DNA of 7,281 nt from Firmicutes bacterium UBA3906 (GCA_002391555.1 DGFG01000062.1:1-7281); one strand, 5' to 3'. Positions 1 through 6,551 are shown, counted from the first letter of the stretch. A program made the numbers and translations. The notes: a model not told the origin generated them from the letters alone.

Positions 1-1
1 T

Positions 2-562
2 AGCTCACCAGGGGGCAAAGCTACTCACATCTGCGAACTAATGGACAACAAAGGTAGCATAAATGCATGGGATATACACGAGCATAGAGTTGAGCTAATT
101 GAAAGAAACGCTAGTCGGATGAGGACAAAGATACTAAACCCAAAATTACATGACGCAAGAGTTTTTGATAAAAAATTAAAAGAAAAAATGGATAGGGTCT
201 TGCTTGATGTACCATGTTCGGGACTGGGTATAGTAAATAGCAAGCCAGATATCAAGCTTAGGATTACTCCTGAGGAGATAAACAGTCTAGTAAAGCTACA
301 GGCCAGTATTTTAAGTACATGTAGTAGGTATGTAAAGGCAGGAGGGGTCCTTGTCTATAGCACCTGCACTATAAACCCAGATGAAAATCAAAAAATGATT
401 AAAAACTTCTTAAAAAGCAACAAAGAATTCTATTTAGACGATCCTAGACCTTATCTACCATCAGCATTAAACCTGGCTATTCAAGATGATATGATACAAA
501 CAATACCCTACCGGGATAAGATTGATGGCTTTTTTATAGCTAGGATGAGAAAGAGGTTGTAG
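2..562 (+). CDS. rsmB: 16S rRNA (cytosine-C5)-methyltransferase RsmB, 3' part
   Basis: C-terminal 186 codons of an RsmB/Sun-type SAM-dependent methyltransferase that makes m5C967 in 16S rRNA; the start lies outside the window. The reading frame is open from base 2 and begins inside the SAM-binding motif (SSPGGKATH, the family's APGGKT loop). The motif IV cysteine is in LLDVPCSGLG (codon at 215-217) and the motif VI catalytic cysteine in VYSTCTINPDENQ (codon at 365-367). This pair of cysteines is the signature of the RsmB/NSUN m5C enzymes: one forms the covalent adduct with the base and the other helps release it. The segment after motif IV reads NSKPDIKLR, lacking the RRHPDIKW form common in relatives. 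The missing N-terminal part should include a NusB-like RNA-binding domain. The stop lies 2 bp before rlmN, so the two are co-transcribed. The family call is firm; RsmB rather than a paralogue rests partly on the gene order. Confidence 0.93.
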   Translation, partial: SSPGGKATHICELMDNKGSINAWDIHEHRVELIERNASRMRTKILNPKLHDARVFDKKLKEKMDRVLLDVPCSGLGIVNSKPDIKLRITPEEINSLVKLQASILSTCSRYVKAGGVLVYSTCTINPDENQKMIKNFLKSNKEFYLDDPRPYLPSALNLAIQDDMIQTIPYRDKIDGFFIARMRKRL

Positions 563-564
563 GC

Positions 565-1620
565 TTGAACAAAAAGCAAGATTTATTAGCTATGACAATT
601 GACGAGCTAGAGTTAATCATGGATACGATTGGAGAAAAGACCTACCGCGCTAAGCAATTATTTAGCTGGCTACACAAGGGAGTCTTGTCCTTTGATCAGA
701 TGACCAATATACCCAAATCTACAAGAGAAAAGCTCAGTAGAAACTTTTATATTACGCATCTTAAAGAGCTTAAGCAGCTAAATTCCAGAGATGGACTAAC
801 TACAAAGTATTTGTATTTGCTTCCAGATGATAATATAATAGAGTGTGTAGTTATGGAGTATAGTTATGGCACAACCCTATGTTTATCTACCCAAGTTGGT
901 TGCAAAATGGGTTGTAGCTTTTGTGCATCAACTAAAGCAGGACTAATTAGGGATTTGACAGCAGGAGAGATGCTAGCCCAGGTCCTTTATGTAAATAAGG
1001 CTTTACTTGAAAAGGAAAAGAAAGCTATTAGGGGTCTGGTATTGATGGGCAGTGGTGAGCCCCTTGATAACTACAATAATACACTAAAGTTTTTACAGCT
1101 AGTCCATGACCCCCAGGGTTTAAATATAGGATATAGAAATATTACCCTATCTACATGCGGCTTAGTACCAGAGATTAGGGCACTAGCGGAGGAAGGGCTG
1201 AGTATCAATCTGGCAGTCTCCTTACACGCACCCAATGATAGTATAAGAGGCAAGATAATGAGGGTAGGGAGGGCCTATAGGATAAAGGACATAATAGATG
1301 CCTGTAGTTTTTATTTTAAGAAAACTGGCAGAAGGATAACCTTTGAATATGCAATGATTAATAAGATCAATGATAAGCTAGACCATGCAAAGGAGCTAGC
1401 CAACCTTTTAAAGGGTTTTCCCTGCCATGTGAATATAATACCTTTAAACCAGGTCAAGGAAAGTGAATTAAAAAGAAGTAATAATGAGTCTGTCCAGGCC
1501 TTCATAAAAATCCTAGAAGAAAAAGGGGTACAGGTAACTAGAAGGCGCGAAATGGGAGCCGATGTAGATGGTGCTTGCGGCCAATTAAGATCAACTTTTA
1601 TTGCTGAAAAGCAAAAGTAG
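565..1620 (+). CDS. rlmN: Dual-specificity 23S rRNA/tRNA adenine-C2 methyltransferase RlmN
   Basis: Radical-SAM enzyme of 351 aa, a full-length size for the family, that makes m2A2503 in 23S rRNA and m2A37 in some tRNAs. The 4Fe-4S cluster motif CxxxCxxC is Cys113, Cys117 and Cys120 (CKMGCSFC). Cys338 in GADVDGACGQL corresponds to the methyl-carrying cysteine, and Cys106 in TLCLSTQVG to the second conserved cysteine (Cys118 of E. coli). The SAM-contacting GxGEP motif reads MGSGEPLDN (residues 161-169), where E. coli has MGMGEP. The start is TTG: it has AGAGG (552-556) 8 nt upstream and gives a normal N-terminus (MNKKQDLLAMTIDEL). It lies 2 bp after rsmB, and its stop is 13 bp before stp. Cfr, a related C8 methyltransferase, is unlikely because of the sequence around the GEP and ACGQL motifs and the housekeeping context. 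Confidence 0.96.
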   Translation: MNKKQDLLAMTIDELELIMDTIGEKTYRAKQLFSWLHKGVLSFDQMTNIPKSTREKLSRNFYITHLKELKQLNSRDGLTTKYLYLLPDDNIIECVVMEYSYGTTLCLSTQVGCKMGCSFCASTKAGLIRDLTAGEMLAQVLYVNKALLEKEKKAIRGLVLMGSGEPLDNYNNTLKFLQLVHDPQGLNIGYRNITLSTCGLVPEIRALAEEGLSINLAVSLHAPNDSIRGKIMRVGRAYRIKDIIDACSFYFKKTGRRITFEYAMINKINDKLDHAKELANLLKGFPCHVNIIPLNQVKESELKRSNNESVQAFIKILEEKGVQVTRRREMGADVDGACGQLRSTFIAEKQK

Positions 1621-1633
1621 GGGGTGTTATCCT

Positions 1634-2386
1634 ATGGAGTATGGCGTGTTTAGTCATAAGGGAAAAAATAGGAAGTCTAATCAGGACTATTATTTTGCGC
1701 CTGATACCAAGGAAGCTGACCTAAGCTTTATAATGGTCGCTGATGGTATGGGGGGGCATAATGCAGGTGATCTTGCTAGCCGCCTGACTGTAGAGTATGT
1801 AACAAATTGCTTAAAAAAAGAGTATTCAAAAAAGGTTGATAAAAAGACATTGATTGGAATTATCTATGACTCCATCAATGAAGCTAACAAGAGGATCTAT
1901 ACCATGGCAAAGGAAGATGAGCATTTACATGGTATGGGGACCACCCTCACCTTGGCTGTCTTCAAGGACAAAATGGTATATATCGCCCATATTGGAGATA
2001 GTAGGTGTTATATTATCAGAGGTAAGGATGTAAGGCAGGTTACCAGGGATCATTCTCTAGTCCAAGAGTTAGTTGACAATGGAAGTATAACAATGGACCA
2101 GATGCTAGGCCATCCAAAAAAGAACCTTATTACAAGGGCCCTAGGAACTGAGGAAAAAATCAAAGTAGACATATTCGAAGAGAAGTTAGAGCCAGAAGAT
2201 ATAATACTATTATGTACAGATGGACTAATAAACTATGTAAAACTAGATTTACTTATAAGCGACCTAGCCAATGACCTATCACCTTGCTCTCTGGTAAAGA
2301 CCTTAGGTGAAAAAGCATTAGAGGCTGGTGGCAAAGATGATATAACTATAGTAGCAGCAAAATACACTAGCCACAAAAAAGAGAGG
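1634..2386 (+). CDS. stp: PP2C-family Ser/Thr protein phosphatase (Stp/PrpC)
   Basis: Metal-dependent cytoplasmic phosphatase that reverses phosphorylation by the PASTA kinase encoded next to it. From the ATG at 1634 the protein is 251 aa, close to B. subtilis PrpC. Visible PP2C motifs are KSNQD (Asp18), VADGMGGHNAG (Asp37), GMGTTLT (100-106), IGDSRCY (120-126), TRDHSLVQELV (137-147), LLCTDGL (Asp196) and GGKDDITIV (Asp235). These aspartates form the Mn/Mg site. The frame is open further upstream to 1601 inside rlmN, but the ATG at 1634 has AGGGGG (1619-1624) 9 nt upstream and matches the family N-terminus (a Y/F-x-x-x-S-H-x-G-x-x-R pattern). The last sense codon ends at 2386, followed by TGA at 2387-2389, 5 bp before the preferred prkC start. 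The stp-prkC pairing is typical of Firmicutes, and operon co-expression keeps kinase and phosphatase together. No TM segment or signal peptide is visible. Confidence 0.95.
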
Positions 2387-2388
2387 TG
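2382..2388 (+). promoter_or_regulatory. Shine-Dalgarno site that fixes the prkC start
   Basis: AGAGGTG overlaps the end of stp. Its AGAGG core lies 8 nt before TTG 2395, ideal spacing for that start. The competing GTG at 2386 lies inside this site and has only an A-rich stretch upstream. I therefore start prkC at 2395. Confidence 0.7.
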
Positions 2389-2394
2389 AACTAC

Positions 2395-4281
2395 TTGCTA
2401 GGTAGAATACTGGGCGGAAGGTATGAATTACTCGAAAAAATTGGCGGTGGAGGCATGGCTATTGTTTACAAGGCCAAATGCCACCTTCTAAATAGATATG
2501 TTGCTGTAAAAATTCTACGGCCCGAACTAGTTGAGGACGATGAATTTGTAAAAAGGTTCAAAAGAGAATCTCAAGCAGCAGCAAGTCTCTCACATCCTAA
2601 TGTAGTAAATATATATGATGTAGGTCAACAAAAGGATATCCACTATATCGTGATGGAGTATGTTGACGGACAAACACTAAAGGATTATATAAGAGAAAAG
2701 GGTAGACTAGATACAGCTGAAGCTGTAAGGATCTGCACTCACATCTGCTATGCCCTTAGCCATGCTCATAGAAATGATATAGTTCATAGAGATATAAAGC
2801 CACAAAATATCTTAATAAGCAATGATTTTAATGTAAAGGTTACTGATTTTGGTATAGCACGTGCTGTAAATGCAGCAACACTGACTATGGCAGGTTCTAA
2901 TGTAATTGGTTCTGTACATTATTTCTCTCCTGAACAGGCTAGAGGTGGCTATGTAGACAAGCAGTCTGATATCTATTCTCTAGGTATTGTGTTTTATGAA
3001 ATGCTAACAGGCATGGTACCATTTGAAGGTGAAAGCGCAGTATCTGTTGCACTAAAGCATATCCAGGATAGGATTACACCAGTTGCTGAGCTTAACCCTG
3101 ATATACCAAAAAGTGTACAGTATATAATTGAAAAGGCAACACAAAAAAATACTAGCGATAGATACAAAGATGCAGCTGAATTTATAAATGACCTAGATAA
3201 AGCCTTGATAGAGCCCGAAGGTAGCTACATTAAAAGGCCTGAAGTGGATTTATCACAAGACACACAAATGATACCAGCCTTAAGTGTAGATAACAAAAGA
3301 GCAGACAGAAAGAATAAGAGAAATCCCCAATCAAAACATAAGAAACGAAACCTACTACTTATTACTTTGTCTGTCTTGTTTTTAGTATCCCTTGTTATTC
3401 TTTTTCTCGCAGTAGGTAAAGGCATACTAGAGCAAAATACTGGCCGAAAAGAAGTAGAAGTGCCCAAAATAGAAGGCCTGAGCATTGAAAAAGCAAAAAG
3501 AACTCTTGAATCTAGAAAGCTAAGATTGCATATAAGTGAATATCGTTATGATGACAAAACACCAAAGGACTACATAATAGACCAGGAGTTAAGGCCAGGC
3601 ATGAAAGTAAAAACAAACAGCCTGATAAATGTTTATGTTAGCAAGGGTATAGAGATGGTAGTAGTGCCCAATACCATAAGCATGTCTCAAAGAAGTGCAG
3701 AATTAGAACTAGAAAGGGCTGGCCTTGTAGTAGGACCTGCAGAGTATGTTAATAGTACTGTAGCGGCAGGAGATGTAATAGATCAAAGCATAATGCATAG
3801 TAAAGAGGTTGAAAAAGGCACAGAGGTAATATTAACCGTTAGCTTAGGCCCTGCTACCATTGGAGAATATGTCGGTCTTACAGAGGAAATAGCTAGAAAA
3901 AAGATTATTGATGACAATCTAGAGATAGGCCAGATCCATCATGAACACAACAATGAAGTTAAAAAAGGAGTTGTTTTTAAACAGTCGCCAGATGTTAATC
4001 AAAGTGTGAGTCCGGAGACAAAGGTGGATTTATGGGTTAGCCTAGGTCCTAATCCTAGCAAATCAAAACAACTTGAGATAGTGCTAGAGGCAGATATAGA
4101 GTCAGCCCAGGTAAAGGTTGTTAGGGTATTTGATAGCAAGGTTATATATAATAATAGTCATAAAATCTCAGATGGCCCCTTGATAATTCCCATTGAAGGA
4201 GCGGGCAAGGTAGACTATGACATATATATAGATGAGATATTCTGGAGGCGTGAAACTGTAGATTTTCAACAAGGAGGTTAA
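2395..4281 (+). CDS. prkC: Serine/threonine protein kinase PrkC with PASTA domains
   Basis: Membrane Hanks-type kinase of 628 aa (from TTG 2395) that senses peptidoglycan fragments/lipid II outside and phosphorylates cytoplasmic targets. Kinase domain, residues about 10-268: glycine loop IGGGGMAIVY (16-25), Lys39 in AVKIL, catalytic HRDIKPQN with Asp133, DFG Asp151, and an activation segment with TLTMAGSNVIGSVHY holding candidate autophosphorylation threonines. A basic linker (about 300-318) leads to one TM helix (about 319-341). Three extracellular PASTA repeats follow: about 355-418 (VEVPKIEGLSIEKA), 420-485 (VVVPNTISMSQRSA) and 486-551 (degenerate, IGEYVGLTEEIA, without the usual VPD). A C-terminal beta-rich tail of about 70 residues ends the protein. 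MLGRILGGRYELLEKIGGGGMA fits the B. subtilis PrkC N-terminus; GTG 2386 would add three residues. The start is 5 bp after stp and the stop 10 bp before rsgA. Kinase function is certain from motifs; ligand sensing is inferred from PASTA homology. Confidence 0.96.
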   Translation: MLGRILGGRYELLEKIGGGGMAIVYKAKCHLLNRYVAVKILRPELVEDDEFVKRFKRESQAAASLSHPNVVNIYDVGQQKDIHYIVMEYVDGQTLKDYIREKGRLDTAEAVRICTHICYALSHAHRNDIVHRDIKPQNILISNDFNVKVTDFGIARAVNAATLTMAGSNVIGSVHYFSPEQARGGYVDKQSDIYSLGIVFYEMLTGMVPFEGESAVSVALKHIQDRITPVAELNPDIPKSVQYIIEKATQKNTSDRYKDAAEFINDLDKALIEPEGSYIKRPEVDLSQDTQMIPALSVDNKRADRKNKRNPQSKHKKRNLLLITLSVLFLVSLVILFLAVGKGILEQNTGRKEVEVPKIEGLSIEKAKRTLESRKLRLHISEYRYDDKTPKDYIIDQELRPGMKVKTNSLINVYVSKGIEMVVVPNTISMSQRSAELELERAGLVVGPAEYVNSTVAAGDVIDQSIMHSKEVEKGTEVILTVSLGPATIGEYVGLTEEIARKKIIDDNLEIGQIHHEHNNEVKKGVVFKQSPDVNQSVSPETKVDLWVSLGPNPSKSKQLEIVLEADIESAQVKVVRVFDSKVIYNNSHKISDGPLIIPIEGAGKVDYDIYIDEIFWRRETVDFQQGG

Positions 4282-4291
4282 TAGTAGCTGA

Positions 4292-5167
4292 ATGGTTCAA
4301 AAAGGGATAATTATAAAGGGTGTAGGTAGCTTTTATGATGTGCTCACCAATGACAAAGTCATAAGGTGTAGACTCAGGGGCAGGCTTCGCCTAGAAGGAA
4401 TTAGGCCTCTTGTAGGAGACAATGTTCTTGTAAGGCCAGCTACAAATGTACAAGAAGCCTCAATAGAAGAAATACTACCACGAAAAAATCACATGCAAAG
4501 GCCCACTGTATCCAATATAAGCAACCTTATTGTTGTTTTAGCTGCTAAAAAGCCAAGCCCTGACCTATTACTAGTAGATAAGTTACTAGTATATGCAGAG
4601 CATCTTAATATCAAACCAATATTGGTAATAAATAAAATTGATTTAGTCCAAGATGAATATCTAAATAGGTTAAAGAAGGAGTTTTTAAACACCGGTTATC
4701 CCTGCTACCCCATATCTGTAATAGATGGACATGGAGTAGAAGAATTTAAAAAATATCTAGAGGGTATATCTGTCCTTGCAGGACAATCAGGAGTAGGCAA
4801 GTCATCTATTATCAATGCCCTAAGCTCAAGCCATAAGCTGGAAACAGGCGAAATAAGTAAAAAACTAAATAGAGGTAGGCACACTACAAGACATGTTGAA
4901 CTCCTTATACTTGACGATGGTGGCATGATCGTTGATACGCCAGGCTTTAGTCAACTTAGCCTATTAGAAATCCCTCAAGAAGGCCTACAGGATAAATATC
5001 CTGATTTTACTTTCCATAAGAGTAGATGCAGGTTTACTGGTTGCCAACACAATCAAGAACCAGACTGTGCTGTAAGAGATGCAGTTGAACAAGGCCAAAT
5101 CTCACAAGGCAGGTATGAAAGATATTTAATTTTATTAGAAGACCTAGCTAAGCAAAGGAGGTACTAA
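4292..5167 (+). CDS. rsgA: Ribosome small-subunit assembly GTPase RsgA (YjeQ/CpgA)
   Basis: Circularly permuted GTPase of 291 aa that acts late in 30S subunit maturation. An N-terminal OB-fold (about 1-70) is followed by the G motifs in permuted order: G4 NKID (114-117), G1 P-loop GQSGVGKSS (164-172), G2 GRHTTRH (195-201) and G3 DTPGF (215-219). The C-terminal zinc-binding segment is CRFTGCQHNQEPDC, with ligands Cys246, Cys251, His253 and Cys259. The order G4-G5-G1-G2-G3 and the zinc motif are diagnostic. An in-frame TGA at 4289-4291 abuts the ATG, so no longer start is possible. The SD (AAGGAGG, 4271-4277) is unusually far away, 14 nt. It lies between prkC and rpe, 1 bp before rpe. In B. subtilis this GTPase is phosphorylated by PrkC, so the co-operon arrangement may reflect direct regulation; that part is inference here. 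Confidence 0.96.
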   Translation: MVQKGIIIKGVGSFYDVLTNDKVIRCRLRGRLRLEGIRPLVGDNVLVRPATNVQEASIEEILPRKNHMQRPTVSNISNLIVVLAAKKPSPDLLLVDKLLVYAEHLNIKPILVINKIDLVQDEYLNRLKKEFLNTGYPCYPISVIDGHGVEEFKKYLEGISVLAGQSGVGKSSIINALSSSHKLETGEISKKLNRGRHTTRHVELLILDDGGMIVDTPGFSQLSLLEIPQEGLQDKYPDFTFHKSRCRFTGCQHNQEPDCAVRDAVEQGQISQGRYERYLILLEDLAKQRRY

Positions 5168-5168
5168 A

Positions 5169-5825
5169 ATGATAAAAATAGCTCCATCCATCTTGTCTGC
5201 TGACTTTTCCAGACTAGGTGAAGAGATAAAGATGCTAAATGAATCTGGGGCAGATATGGTACACATAGATATAATGGATGGGCATTTTGTTCCTAATCTT
5301 ACAATTGGACCCTTAGTAATTGAAAAATTAAGAGGACTATCGGATCTGCCCTTTGACGTTCACCTGATGATGGATAATCCCATGGATTTTATAGATGATT
5401 TTGTAGATGCAGGAGCAAACATAATAAGCATACACGCAGAAGCCGTTCATCACCTGCATCGTAGCATAATAGCCATAAAGGAAAAGGGAGTCAAGGCATC
5501 AGTAACCTTAAATCCGTCTACACCATTAAATGTTTTAGACTATGTTATAGAGGACTTAGATATGGTATTACTTATGACTGTAAACCCTGGTTTTGGTGGT
5601 CAATCCTATATACCCTCTATGACAAGAAAAATTAAAGACCTTAGGGCAATGGCTAATAAATTTAAGCCTGATTTAGACATTGAGGTTGATGGTGGTATTA
5701 ATATAGAAAATATAGGTGAGGTTGTAAAGGCAGGTGCCAACGTTATAGTATCAGGCTCTTCAATCTTTATGGCAAAGGAACCCAAAAAAATGATAGAAAA
5801 GCTACGAAATTTTGCTATGGTTTAG
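5169..5825 (+). CDS. rpe: Ribulose-phosphate 3-epimerase
   Basis: Interconverts D-ribulose 5-phosphate and D-xylulose 5-phosphate in the pentose phosphate pathway. TIM-barrel enzyme of 218 aa, full length. Motifs: APSILSADFSRL at the N-terminus with the substrate-contacting Ser, VHIDIMDGHFVPNLTIGP with metal ligands His32 and Asp34, FDVHLMMDNP with His65, MTVNPGFGGQSYI (phosphate/substrate loop, 136-148), DIEVDGGI with Asp174, and SGSSIF (195-200) for phosphate binding. Asp34 and Asp174 are the acid/base pair of the family. The SD AAAGGAGG (5154-5161) is 7 nt before the ATG and lies in the end of rsgA, so translation is probably coupled. It is the last strongly recognisable gene of the operon; in B. 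subtilis thiN follows, but here there is no such gene. Confidence 0.97.
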   Translation: MIKIAPSILSADFSRLGEEIKMLNESGADMVHIDIMDGHFVPNLTIGPLVIEKLRGLSDLPFDVHLMMDNPMDFIDDFVDAGANIISIHAEAVHHLHRSIIAIKEKGVKASVTLNPSTPLNVLDYVIEDLDMVLLMTVNPGFGGQSYIPSMTRKIKDLRAMANKFKPDLDIEVDGGINIENIGEVVKAGANVIVSGSSIFMAKEPKKMIEKLRNFAMV

Positions 5826-5837
5826 TAGTAAGCACAA

Positions 5838-5880
5838 AACTTTAATATATTTAAGTAATTTAAATATAATCAATTAAGTT
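5838..5880. repeat. AT-only inverted repeat downstream of rpe
   Basis: A perfect 9-bp inverted repeat (TATATTTAA at 5846-5854 and TTAAATATA at 5860-5868) closes a five-base loop GTAAT. Outer arms AACTT (5838-5842) and AAGTT (5876-5880) could lengthen it imperfectly. It begins 12 bp after the rpe stop. The stem has no G or C and no U-tract follows, so it is not a standard intrinsic terminator. It could be an mRNA 3'-end or processing structure, or chance in AT-rich DNA. Confidence 0.35.
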
Positions 5881-5971
5881 CAATGGTAACTTCAGCCCCT
5901 GGCTCGAATACAATAATTCTAGGGACCTTAGATTCTATAAGCCAAGGGGAGTAGGGTAAATGTTTATTCAT
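5870..5971 (-). CDS. Candidate 33-aa small ORF or gene remnant, unknown function
   Basis: Minus-strand frame of 33 codons, ATG at 5971-5969 and TGA at 5872-5870. I do not recognise it. The product looks more protein-like than a random AT-rich frame: it contains PYSPWLIES, then RIIVFEPGAEVTIEL, which reads as a short beta-hairpin with alternating polar and hydrophobic residues around an EPGAE turn. It runs tail-to-tail with rpe and overlaps the first 12 bases of the plus-strand 58-codon ORF. Against it: no Shine-Dalgarno sequence lies upstream of the ATG, no convincing promoter is visible, and an in-frame stop lies only 18 codons further upstream. It could be a real small protein, the end of a decayed gene, or coincidence; I rate it uncertain. 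Confidence 0.25.
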   Translation of the reverse strand: MNKHLPYSPWLIESKVPRIIVFEPGAEVTIELN

Positions 5972-6136
5972 TTTAAGTATAGGAGGCGATCTTGTAAGCG
6001 GAATAGTTGTATCATACCTGCTATACTAATTGCTGGTGGAATAATAATAATCATCTGTATAACACCAACCTGGTTTTGGTTATTTCTACTTGGTGCAACT
6101 CTAATAATTTTGGGTTGCCTTCTATTAAAAAAATAA
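5960..6136 (+). CDS. Small two-helix membrane protein, unknown function
   Basis: A 58-aa ORF I cannot assign to a named family. The N-terminus is strongly basic (KYRRR at 6-10, then Lys13 and Arg14). Two hydrophobic segments follow, about residues 18-34 (IPAILIAGGIIIIICI) and 38-56 (WFWLFLLGATLIILGCLLL), separated by a short TPTW turn, and the protein ends in KK. By the positive-inside rule this predicts a membrane hairpin with both ends in the cytoplasm. Cysteines are at 12, 17, 33 and 53. The ATG has AAGGGGAG (5944-5951) 8 nt upstream. It begins 134 bp after rpe on the same strand and ends just before a terminator, so it is probably the last gene of the rpe transcript or has its own weak promoter. 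It sits where B. subtilis carries spoVM but does not resemble SpoVM, which is a short amphipathic peptide. Confidence 0.68.
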   Translation: MFIHFKYRRRSCKRNSCIIPAILIAGGIIIIICITPTWFWLFLLGATLIILGCLLLKK

Positions 6137-6163
6137 AAAACGTGCTAGCTTGGCACGCTTTTT
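6131..6163. terminator. Bidirectional rho-independent terminator
   Basis: Hairpin at 6141-6157: CGTGC pairs with GCACG around TAGCTTG, in which a T-G wobble and an A-T pair can tighten the loop to three bases. Five T follow on the plus strand (6159-6163) and an A-rich run (6131-6140) precedes it, giving a U-tract on the minus strand too. It lies between the converging 58-codon gene (plus) and rpmB (minus), so it can end both transcripts. Confidence 0.85.
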
Positions 6164-6171
6164 AATGGCTA

Positions 6172-6360
6172 TTATGAACTTTTAATCTTTCCAGTACGGA
6201 TGCATCTTGTACATGCATTTAATGTTTTAACTACTCCATCTGACTCCATTTTTACCTTCTTAAGATTAGGAGTCCAAGCCCTTCTTCCTTTTCTGTTTGA
6301 GTGACTCACAGTATTTCCGGACATTTTACCCTTATTGCATATATCGCAGGTCCTCGCCAT
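6172..6360 (-). CDS. rpmB: 50S ribosomal protein L28
   Basis: Structural protein of the large ribosomal subunit, 62 aa, normal length. The sequence shows the L28 signature: MARTCDIC at the N-terminus, SGNTVSHSNRKGRRAW (14-29), PNLKKVKM, and a C-terminal CTRCIRTGK. Cys5, Cys8, Cys50 and Cys53 form two CxxC pairs, the zinc-ribbon (C+) version, as opposed to the zinc-free paralogue induced by zinc starvation in some bacteria. The frame is open 41 codons further upstream, but the ATG at 6360 is preceded at 7 nt by AAGGAGGTG (6376-6368, minus strand) and gives the standard N-terminus. It faces opposite to both flanking operons, as in B. subtilis, with a shared terminator at its 3' side and a 231-bp divergent region at its 5' side. 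Confidence 0.97.
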   Translation of the reverse strand: MARTCDICNKGKMSGNTVSHSNRKGRRAWTPNLKKVKMESDGVVKTLNACTRCIRTGKIKSS

Positions 6361-6396
6361 TTTTAAACACCTCCTTAACAAGTCAAGACAAAAGCT

Positions 6397-6402
6397 ATTA
6401 TA
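6397..6402 (-). promoter_or_regulatory. Candidate -10 box of the rpmB promoter
   Basis: The minus strand carries a perfect TATAAT here, 36 bp upstream of the rpmB start codon and upstream of its SD. No good -35 hexamer sits at 16-18 bp; the nearest sequence is TTG-rich but mismatched. The position fits a sigma-A promoter with a leader of roughly 30 nt. Confidence 0.45.
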
Positions 6403-6521
6403 ATCGAAATTCAATAAAACAAATTCTATTTTAACACTAGAAACGGATTTTGGCAAGAAAAGATGAGTATAAGCTAGTTGCATATTTACTTCTTATAAGA
6501 TAAAATGTTATTACTTAAATT

Positions 6522-6551
6522 TTGTTACTAAGTACTAGTATAAAGTATAAG
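6522..6551 (+). promoter_or_regulatory. Candidate sigma-A promoter for the Asp23-fakA operon
   Basis: TTGTTA (6522-6527) and TATAAG (6546-6551) are separated by 18 bp, about 40 bp upstream of the start codon at 6592. Both hexamers deviate from consensus and the region is AT-rich, so this is the best candidate seen and not proof. An alternative TATAAA lies at 6539-6544. Confidence 0.35.

Noticed and set aside
1601..1633. Longer N-terminus for the PP2C phosphatase, starting inside rlmN
   Set aside because: The extra 11 residues lack an SD and do not fit the family N-terminus; ATG 1634 has AGGGGG at 9 nt.
3225..3485. Antisense 86-codon open frame across the PrkC linker and TM region
   Set aside because: It is the complement of a strongly supported coding region, has no SD, and its composition mirrors the sense codons.
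5890..5907. Small hairpin (TTC-AGCC / GGCTC-GAA) suggestive of a riboswitch or attenuator
   Set aside because: Only 7 bp with a bulge and a three-base loop, no conserved riboswitch core and no following U-tract; it fits chance or coding constraint.
5883..5954. Plus-strand 23-codon ORF (MVTSAPGSNTIILG...) before the 58-codon gene, a possible leader peptide
   Set aside because: No SD precedes its ATG and there is no run of regulatory codons; it shares its DNA with the equally open minus-strand frame. Its end overlaps the next gene's SD, but that alone does not support it.
5981..5994. AGGAGG followed at 5 nt by TTG, looking like an internal start
   Set aside because: The TTG is followed directly by TAA, and AGGAGG encodes the Arg-Arg of the 58-aa protein; no ORF results.
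6361..6483. Upstream extension of the L28 frame to 103 codons
   Set aside because: L28 is about 62 aa and the ATG at 6360 has a near-perfect SD; the extension covers the likely promoter and SD.
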